A stretch of 64,000 nt of DNA, from assembly GCA_965217135.1 (NCBI GenBank), contig OZ244249.1:3534001-3598000 (forward strand), in the 5' to 3' direction. The stretch is from HXMU1420-2 sp017643305 (lineage in GTDB: Bacteria; Pseudomonadota; Alphaproteobacteria; Rhodobacterales; Rhodobacteraceae). Of this stretch, positions 58,548-64,000 are shown piece after piece (position 1 is the first letter of the stretch; each line of letters starts with the position of its first letter). The notes under the pieces were generated by a model that did no database searches, had not been told where the DNA came from, and saw nothing but the letters and a program-made list of their open reading frames with translations. The translations under genes and the position numbers were made by a program.

Positions 58548-59228
58548 ATGAAACTATTGGTCGGCCTCGGCAATCCCGGACCCAAATACGCCAACAACCG
58601 GCACAATATCGGCTTCATGGCGCTGGACCGGATTGCGGACGATCACGGCTTTGCCCCTTGGCGCAGTAAATTCCAGGGTCAGCTCAGCGAGGGGCGGCTG
58701 GGCAGTGGCAAGGTTGTCCTGCTCAAGCCCGAAACTTTCATGAACAATTCGGGCCAGTCCGTCGGCGAGGCCATGCGCTTCTTCAAGCTCACCCCCGAAG
58801 ACATCATTGTCCTGCATGACGAAATCGATCTCGCTCCCAGTAAGGTCCGCTATAAATTCGCGGGCGGCCATGCGGGGCATAACGGGCTGCGGTCAGTTCA
58901 CGCACATATCGGCGATACCTATGGCCGCGTGCGGATTGGCGTGGGCCATCCCGGCCGGAAGGAGGCCGTGCCGGGTTATGTCCTGCGTGACTTTGCCAAG
59001 GCCGAAGCAGACTGGGTCGAAAATGTCCTGCGCGGTATCACCGACGGCGCGCCGCACCTGGCCGATGGCGACAGCGGCAAATTCATGAACGCGGTCGCAC
59101 TGCGCACCGCACCGCCCCGGTCCAGCACCACAGCCAAGAAACCCGCGCCGAAGACTGAAGAAAAACCGCAGAACGTACCGGAAGATGCGCGCTCGCCGCT
59201 GCAAAGACTGATGGACAAGTTTAAATGA
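58548..59228 (+). CDS. pth: Peptidyl-tRNA hydrolase
   Basis: Releases peptides from peptidyl-tRNA lost from ribosomes. The 226-residue product has the Pth core at 1-190: LLVGLGNPGPKYANNRHNIG with catalytic H19, KPETFMNNSGQSV, and HDEIDLAPSKVRYKFAGGHA with the conserved Asp. A basic Ala/Pro/Lys-rich tail (about 190-226) is longer than in E. coli. ATG 58548 is chosen at the domain start. It must have its own promoter or rely on readthrough of the rplY terminator. Confidence 0.95.
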   Translation: MKLLVGLGNPGPKYANNRHNIGFMALDRIADDHGFAPWRSKFQGQLSEGRLGSGKVVLLKPETFMNNSGQSVGEAMRFFKLTPEDIIVLHDEIDLAPSKVRYKFAGGHAGHNGLRSVHAHIGDTYGRVRIGVGHPGRKEAVPGYVLRDFAKAEADWVENVLRGITDGAPHLADGDSGKFMNAVALRTAPPRSSTTAKKPAPKTEEKPQNVPEDARSPLQRLMDKFK

Positions 59229-59300
59229 CCGTGCCCAGCGCCCATTGGCTGGCGACGCGCTTTAACCCGACCCAACACACCTGACCCTGTCGCAACGTTG

Positions 59301-59342
59301 GGTTTGCCCACACCGCATGAAAGTGGTGTGATGCCCCAAACC
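59301..59342 (+). promoter_or_regulatory. Nested hairpin in the leader of the serine hydrolase gene
   Basis: GGTTTG (59301-59306) pairs with CAAACC (59337-59342), and inside it CACACC (59309-59314) with GGTGTG (59325-59330). The structure ends 12 bases before the start codon, so it could affect translation or end the pth transcript. Confidence 0.4.
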
Positions 59343-59354
59343 TTGTGAGTGAAT

Positions 59355-60518
59355 ATGCGTACTATCTTGAAATGGCTCGCCCGCATTCTGGCAGCGATGA
59401 TCATCGCGCTCGTCGTTGTTGGCCTGTGGAAACGCGAAGAAATTACACGCCTTTGGGCCGTGAATTCACTGTTTCACGAAGACAAGATCGTAGGCAATTT
59501 CAGCAACATGAACGCGGCTTTCCTCAACAGGTCCGTTGCACGCGGCGCAGGCCCCGCCAGCCCACTGACCGAAGGACCAGACGCGCCAATGCCCGACGGT
59601 CTGGACGACTGGATCACCGCTCGGCAGGTCACATCCCTGTTGGTGATGAAGGACGGCGCTGTTGTGCACGAAAGCTACTATCTCGGCACCGACTCAACCG
59701 ATCGCCGCATTTCCTGGTCCATCGCCAAAAGCTATCTGTCAGCCCTGTTCGGCGTGCTGCTGGACGAAGGTACCATTGCCTCCATCGACGATCCGGTCAC
59801 CAAATATGCGCCCCAACTGAAAGGCAGCGCGTATGAGGCCGCCACCATCCGCAACGTTCTGAACATGGCCAGCGGCGTCACCTTTGACGAAGATTATTTT
59901 GATCCGAAATCCGACATCAACCGCATGGGCCGCGTGATCGCCCTCGGCGGCACACTGGACGATTTCACCGCAAGCTTTACCGAAAGCTTCGCCGCACCCG
60001 GCAACGAATGGCAATACGTCTCTATCGACACACACGTGATCGGCATGGTGATCCGGGGTGCAACAGGCCGGTCCGTGACTGACCTGATGTCAGAGAAAAT
60101 CATCGCCCCGCTCGGGCTGGAGCAAGATGGCTACTACATCACCGATGGCGCCGGTGTGGCCTTTGTGCTGGGCGGGCTGAACTTCACCACCCGCGACTAC
60201 GCCCGCTTTGGCCAGATGATCCTGCAAAACGGCAGTTACGGCGGGCAGCAGATTGTCCCGGCGGGCTGGGTCGCGGAATCAACCACCGCTTCCGCCCCCA
60301 CCGAACCTGGCAAGATCGGCTATAGCTACCAATGGTGGATCCCCGTCGGCGCGGAGCCGGGCGAATTTTTGGGCCGTGGCGTCTATGGACAATATCTGTT
60401 CGTTGACCAGGCACGTGGCGTGGTCGTTGTGGTCACTGGGGCGGATCGCAAATTCCGCGACAAGGGTGTGCGTACCAGCAATGTCGAAATGATGCGCCGA
60501 ATCGCGCGAGGGATGTAA
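59355..60518 (+). CDS. Membrane-anchored serine hydrolase, beta-lactamase class C family
   Basis: A 387-residue protein with one N-terminal membrane helix (about 7-25) and a periplasmic beta-lactamase/penicillin-binding fold. S122-x-x-K125 in SWSIAKS is the nucleophile motif; YVSID near 220 replaces the Y-x-N; the downstream GQYLFVDQARG strand closes the site. Relatives act as esterases or peptidases of unknown substrate, and a true beta-lactamase is unlikely. ATG 59355 is used; GTG 59349 two codons earlier is possible. A leader hairpin precedes it, and the DUF2237 gene follows after nine bases. Confidence 0.85.
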   Translation: MRTILKWLARILAAMIIALVVVGLWKREEITRLWAVNSLFHEDKIVGNFSNMNAAFLNRSVARGAGPASPLTEGPDAPMPDGLDDWITARQVTSLLVMKDGAVVHESYYLGTDSTDRRISWSIAKSYLSALFGVLLDEGTIASIDDPVTKYAPQLKGSAYEAATIRNVLNMASGVTFDEDYFDPKSDINRMGRVIALGGTLDDFTASFTESFAAPGNEWQYVSIDTHVIGMVIRGATGRSVTDLMSEKIIAPLGLEQDGYYITDGAGVAFVLGGLNFTTRDYARFGQMILQNGSYGGQQIVPAGWVAESTTASAPTEPGKIGYSYQWWIPVGAEPGEFLGRGVYGQYLFVDQARGVVVVVTGADRKFRDKGVRTSNVEMMRRIARGM

Positions 60519-60527
60519 AGTAGAGCC

Positions 60528-60905
60528 ATGGAACCCGAAGACAGCATCAATGTTCTGGGCGAAGATCTGGAACCCTGCTCCACCAACCCGCTCACTGGCT
60601 TTTTCCGCGATGGCAGCTGCAACACTTGCGCCGCCGATCAGGGCAGCCATACGGTCTGCGCCGTCATGACCAAAGAATTCTTGGCCTTTTCCAAATATGT
60701 TGGCAACGATCTCAGCACGGCCCGACCCGAATTCGGCTTTCCCGGTTTGCAGCCGGGCGACCAATGGTGCCTCTGCGCGGCCCGGTTCGCGCAGGCCGCC
60801 GACGAAGGCTGCGGCCCGAAAATCCGACTGGCCAGCACCCACCACCGCGCGCTGGACATCGTACCGATTGAAACGCTGAAAGCCCACGCGCTAGATCTGA
60901 ACTAA
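60528..60905 (+). CDS. DUF2237 family protein
   Basis: A 125-residue cytosolic protein of the DUF2237 family, recognisable by NVLGEDLEPCSTNPLTGFFR, DGSCNTCAADQGSHTVCAVM, LAFSKYVGNDLSTARPEFGF and GDQWCLCAARF. Several conserved Cys and His suggest metal binding, but the function is unknown. It sits between the serine hydrolase and the enoyl-CoA hydratase genes with gaps of nine bases on each side, implying co-transcription. Confidence 0.9.
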   Translation: MEPEDSINVLGEDLEPCSTNPLTGFFRDGSCNTCAADQGSHTVCAVMTKEFLAFSKYVGNDLSTARPEFGFPGLQPGDQWCLCAARFAQAADEGCGPKIRLASTHHRALDIVPIETLKAHALDLN

Positions 60906-60914
60906 GGACGTGCC

Positions 60915-61697
60915 ATGACAGATCAATCATCTTTGCCGCTGGTGCACGAAGAACTCGATGGCCCGGTTGCCATATTGTCGCTGGGCGCCATGCCCGCGCA
61001 TCCCCTGTCACTGGCCATGATCCGCGCTTTGCAGGCCAGCCTGGACCGCTGCGCCGATAACCCCGACATCCGCGTCGTGGTGCTGCACGGCCCCGGCCAC
61101 ATCTTCTGCGCCGGACATGATCTAAAGGAAATCGCGCGCCATCGGTCCGAGCCGGACCATGGGCTGGCCTATCTGCGGACCCTATTCGAAGAATGCGGGC
61201 GCATGATGCAATCGATCGTCGAACTGCCAAAACCCGCCATCGCCATGGTCGAAGGCATCGCCACCGCCGGGGGGCTGCAAATGATGGCCTCCTGCGACGT
61301 GACCTTTGCCACGCCTCAGGCCACGTTCAGCCTGCCGGGTGTGCAAAACGGCGGCTTTTGCACCACGCCGTCGGTCGCCGTGGGCAGGGTGATCGGCCGC
61401 AATGCCCTGATGGAAATGGCCTTGTCGGGGGAGGTCTTCGATGCGGACTGGGCGCGGATGAACGGCCTGATCAATCGGATTGTACCAGCTGAAGACGTGC
61501 GGGATGTGACGCTGGGCTTTGCCCACAAGGTCGCTTCCGGCAACCCCAACGCGCTAGCCACCGGCAAAAGGGCCTTTTACTCTCAGATGGAACAGCCCCT
61601 AGCGCAGGCCTATGAAACCGCGACCGAGGTTATGATCGATCATTTCATGGATCCGGCGCGCATCGCGATCGAACAGGCGACCTGGGCGCGCAAGTGA
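60915..61697 (+). CDS. Enoyl-CoA hydratase/isomerase family protein
   Basis: A 260-residue crotonase-fold protein (ECHDC3-like). FCAGHDLKEIARHR (about 64-77) is the oxyanion-hole and CoA-binding loop; MVEGIATAGGLQMMASCDV (about 112-130) is the second oxyanion element. The two Glu of classical hydratases are not obvious in NGGFCTTPSVAVGR, so the reaction may differ from simple hydration. It follows DUF2237 by nine bases. Confidence 0.85.
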   Translation: MTDQSSLPLVHEELDGPVAILSLGAMPAHPLSLAMIRALQASLDRCADNPDIRVVVLHGPGHIFCAGHDLKEIARHRSEPDHGLAYLRTLFEECGRMMQSIVELPKPAIAMVEGIATAGGLQMMASCDVTFATPQATFSLPGVQNGGFCTTPSVAVGRVIGRNALMEMALSGEVFDADWARMNGLINRIVPAEDVRDVTLGFAHKVASGNPNALATGKRAFYSQMEQPLAQAYETATEVMIDHFMDPARIAIEQATWARK

Positions 61698-61794
61698 CCG
61701 TCCGCTTGCTCCGCTGCGGCCACAGTGCTAGGCCGGTATCAACAGCCAGCCATGCCGAAGCCAGCCTGATCGTCTACATCAGGAGAACAGTCGT

Positions 61795-62115
61795 ATGAGC
61801 TATATCGCGATGAACCGTTTCCACATCGCCCCGGGCCGCGAAGCCGATTTCGAAAATGTCTGGAGGTCCCGCGAAAGCCACTTGAAAGAGCTCAAGGGCT
61901 TCCGCGAATTCCGACTGCTCAAAGGGCCGGAAGGCAATGGGTATCGGCTGTATTCCAGCCATGTGATCTGGGACAGCCGCGATGATTTCGAAGCCTGGAC
62001 CAAATCCGAACAATTCCGCAACGCCCACAAGAACGCGGGCAATAGCGCGACCAAGGGCGCAATCCTGGGCCACCCCCAATTCGAAGGCTTCGAAACGATA
62101 CTGCTAGAAAGCTAA
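61795..62115 (+). CDS. IsdG-like heme-degrading monooxygenase (ABM fold)
   Basis: A 106-residue ferredoxin-like protein. N7 (AMNRFHI), W68 (FEAWTKS) and H78 (NAHKNAG) match the Asn-Trp-His triad of IsdG/IsdI heme oxygenases (N7, W67, H77 in IsdG) in residue and spacing. The short length and the SYIAMNRFHIAPGREADFE opening are those of the family. It would open heme and release iron in the cytosol, perhaps during iron shortage. No heme transporter is adjacent, and AGGAG precedes the ATG by several bases. Confidence 0.82.
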   Translation: MSYIAMNRFHIAPGREADFENVWRSRESHLKELKGFREFRLLKGPEGNGYRLYSSHVIWDSRDDFEAWTKSEQFRNAHKNAGNSATKGAILGHPQFEGFETILLES

Positions 62116-62131
62116 GGCACCCCGAAACAGA

Positions 62132-62164
62132 AATGCCGGGGCGGTCTAATCCGCACCCGGCATT
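62132..62164. terminator. Hairpin between the monooxygenase and trpB
   Basis: AATGCCGGG-GCGG-TCTAAT-CCGC-A-CCCGGCATT forms a 13-bp stem with one bulged A. It lies between convergent genes; on the minus strand TTCTGTTTC follows, so it most likely ends the trpB transcript. Confidence 0.75.
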
Positions 62165-62194
62165 CCAAATCACGTGGCGCATACAGCCAAACGC

Positions 62195-63442
62195 TTAGTC
62201 CATCGTACGACCTTCAGTGTCGCTCATGTCGAAATTGAGCGCCTTGGCCACAGTGAAGATATCTTTGTCTCCGCGCCCGCACATATTCATGCAAATGATG
62301 TGATCTTCCGGCAAATCCGGGGCGATCTTCATCACATGGGCCAGCGCATGGCTGGGTTCCAGCGCCGGGATGATGCCTTCCTTCAGGCAGCAAAGCTCAA
62401 AGGCTTCCAGCGCTTCCCGGTCTGTGATCGACACATATTGGGCGCGCCCGATTTCATGCAGCCAGGAATGCTCCGGCCCGATCCCCGGATAATCCAACCC
62501 CGCCGAGATCGAAAATCCTTCCAGGATCTGCCCGTCATCATCCTGAAGCAAGTAGGTGCGGTTGCCATGCAGCACACCCGGACGACCACCCGTCAGGGAC
62601 GCGCAATGTTCCATCCGGTCATCCACGCCCTTGCCGCCCGCTTCAACACCGATGATGTTGACCGATGCGTCGTCGAGGAACGGAAAAAACAGGCCCATCG
62701 CGTTCGAACCGCCGCCAATGGCGGCAATGATCGTGTCGGGCAGACGGCCTTCGGCAGCCTGCATCTGTTCCTTGGTTTCCTTGCCAATGATCGACTGGAA
62801 ATCGCGTACCATCGCCGGGTACGGGTGCGGCCCGGCAACGGTGCCGATGCAATAAAACGTGTCGCGCACATTGGTCACCCAGTCGCGCAGCGCGTCGTTC
62901 ATCGCGTCTTTCAGCGTGCCCCTGCCCGAGGTCACCGGGATCACCTCGGCCCCCAGCAAACGCATGCGGAACACGTTGGGCTTCTGACGCTCCACGTCAT
63001 GCGCGCCCATGTAGACCACGCATTTCAGCCCAAACTTGGCGCAGACCGTCGCCGTGGCCACGCCGTGCTGGCCCGCACCAGTTTCGGCGATGATCCGCGT
63101 CTTGCCCATGCGCCGCGCCAGAATGATCTGGCCCAGCACGTTGTTGATCTTGTGTGCGCCTGTATGGTTCAGCTCATCACGCTTCATATAGATCTTGGCA
63201 CCACCCAGATGTTCGGTCAGCCGTTCGGCGAAATAGAGCGGGCTGGGGCGACCGACATAATTGGCCCAGAGATCGTCCATCTCGTCCCAGAAGCTCTGAT
63301 CGGTCTTGGCCTTTTCATATTCCTCTTCGAGATCAAGGATCAGCGGCATCAGCGTTTCACTGACAAAGCGGCCCCCGAACTTGCCAAAGCGGCCCTGCTC
63401 ATCCGGACCGGTCATGAAGGAATTGATCAGATCATCAGGCAT
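62195..63442 (-). CDS. trpB: Tryptophan synthase beta subunit
   Basis: PLP enzyme that joins indole and serine to tryptophan. The 415-residue product has FGKFGGRFVSETLMP near the start, K98 in RDELNHTGAHKINN (PLP Schiff base), AETGAGQHG with the catalytic Glu, and GGGSNAMG binding the PLP phosphate. The start at 63442 has GGAG seven bases upstream; the open frame extends further to 63781 without homology. trpA lies 7.5 kb away on the other strand and trpF/C/D are not in the window. Confidence 0.96.
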   Translation of the reverse strand: MPDDLINSFMTGPDEQGRFGKFGGRFVSETLMPLILDLEEEYEKAKTDQSFWDEMDDLWANYVGRPSPLYFAERLTEHLGGAKIYMKRDELNHTGAHKINNVLGQIILARRMGKTRIIAETGAGQHGVATATVCAKFGLKCVVYMGAHDVERQKPNVFRMRLLGAEVIPVTSGRGTLKDAMNDALRDWVTNVRDTFYCIGTVAGPHPYPAMVRDFQSIIGKETKEQMQAAEGRLPDTIIAAIGGGSNAMGLFFPFLDDASVNIIGVEAGGKGVDDRMEHCASLTGGRPGVLHGNRTYLLQDDDGQILEGFSISAGLDYPGIGPEHSWLHEIGRAQYVSITDREALEAFELCCLKEGIIPALEPSHALAHVMKIAPDLPEDHIICMNMCGRGDKDIFTVAKALNFDMSDTEGRTMD

Positions 63443-63545
63443 TGTTGAACTCCGAATTGGTTTATCAGTAACTAGTTTGGAGACGGCACAAGAACAAGGC
63501 GTTTCGGTGGCCCGGTGGGTTGCGCCTGTTATCGCGGGCCAGTGC

Positions 63546-63995
63546 CTATTTCCGGTACGCCTTGTGGCAGCCAGAGCAGGCCGCACCGATGCTGCCCAGC
63601 GCTGGTGCAAGATCGCCGGGTCCCCGGATGGTGGCCCGCGCCGCTGCCTGCTCCAACGCATTCGCCCGTGCCGTGAAATCCGAATAATTGCTCCAGATTG
63701 TCGATCTGGCATCTGAACCCAGCTCAGTCTCGAATGCCTTGAACAATGTGGGGATACGGGCGGCTTCTGCGGCAATATCATTCACCGCTGTCTGCGCCGC
63801 CTTGGCGTCAAAGCCGACCTTTCCCTTGGCCATATGCCCGAGGAGTTTCGCATCCGCCGCCATGTCGGACATGGAATAGATACGCTTTTGCACCGCCAGT
63901 TTGTGAACGCCGATCTGCGCTGTTGCCGCGCCAGCCAAACCCAGCGCAGAAATCATCCCTATACCCAGAATGTTCCGCCGGGCACGCCTGCTCAT
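63546..63995 (-). CDS. Cytochrome c-prime-like (class II) periplasmic cytochrome
   Basis: A 149-residue exported protein: signal peptide to about residue 26 (RRNILGIGMISALGLAGAAT, cleavage after ATA), then a four-helix bundle and a C-terminal heme site C140-S-G-C143-H144, the class II arrangement. Such proteins bind NO or pass electrons in the periplasm. Only five bases lie upstream within the window, so its promoter is unseen. It precedes trpB by about 100 bp on the same strand, with no functional link apparent. Confidence 0.88.
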   Translation of the reverse strand: MSRRARRNILGIGMISALGLAGAATAQIGVHKLAVQKRIYSMSDMAADAKLLGHMAKGKVGFDAKAAQTAVNDIAAEAARIPTLFKAFETELGSDARSTIWSNYSDFTARANALEQAAARATIRGPGDLAPALGSIGAACSGCHKAYRK

Positions 63996-64000
63996 TCTAC

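Overview
The window looks like a chromosomal segment of a roseobacter-group alphaproteobacterium (Rhodobacterales, Ruegeria/Phaeobacter-like). The assignment is an inference from high-GC coding sequence, the style of the encoded proteins (PrpE, MaeB fused to phosphotransacetylase, class B PutA without a DNA-binding domain, a BigR/SqrR sulfur regulator, an RplY with an acidic tail) and the mix of marine-type catabolic genes with housekeeping genes. No insertion sequence, integrase, prophage module, CRISPR array or rRNA operon is visible. About 58 protein genes, one tRNA gene and several regulatory sites are supported.

Layout. 1-2.9 kb: start of a secreted protein gene, nadD, ettA and a small hypothetical gene. 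2.9-3.9 kb: a gene-free stretch with a strong terminator and DnaA-box-like sequences. 3.9-10.4 kb: a DMT transporter and a leftward maeB, prpE, mvaA group (C3/C4 and acyl-CoA metabolism) with TTTGCAAA-type boxes upstream of prpE and maeB. 10.5-14.6 kb: a tight pyrimidine-deoxynucleoside salvage operon (VOC-cupin protein, cdd, deoA, deoB). 14.8-18.8 kb: valS and a membrane protein. 18.9-22.5 kb: an overlapping HD-domain oxygenase / PhyH-type dioxygenase pair, then an Lrp regulator divergent from an ornithine decarboxylase-like gene. 22.5-35.7 kb: a CoxL-like subunit overlapping a DUF2235 protein, a thioesterase, metF/metR, an oxidoreductase, an inositol monophosphatase-like gene, a rhomboid protease and putA/putR.

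35.7-36.0 kb: a tRNA-Leu(UAA) gene split by a group I intron of about 205 nt. 36-38 kb: a Gfo/Idh/MocA dehydrogenase divergent from a lactonase-like amidohydrolase. 38-41.2 kb: a sulfur module of SulP permease, persulfide-dioxygenase-like enzyme with an early stop codon, and BigR/SqrR-like repressor. 41.2-43.4 kb: ptsP. 43.6-47.5 kb: two divergent sugar-catabolism operons. 47.7-52.2 kb: a TauE/SafE protein and a GtrB-GtrA-methyltransferase-GtrC glycosylation cassette. 52.2-64 kb: ychF, trpA and, on the other strand, trpB, a MaoC protein next to a dead marR gene, lldD, rplY-pth, a serine hydrolase, a DUF2237 protein, an enoyl-CoA hydratase, an IsdG-like heme monooxygenase and a cytochrome c-prime.

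The findings judged most worth following up are the intron-split tRNA-Leu, the coupled PhyH/HD oxygenase pair, the nonsense codon in the persulfide-dioxygenase-like gene, the VOC-cupin protein at the head of the nucleoside operon, and the divergent sugar cluster. All functional calls come from reading the sequence; no database search was run.
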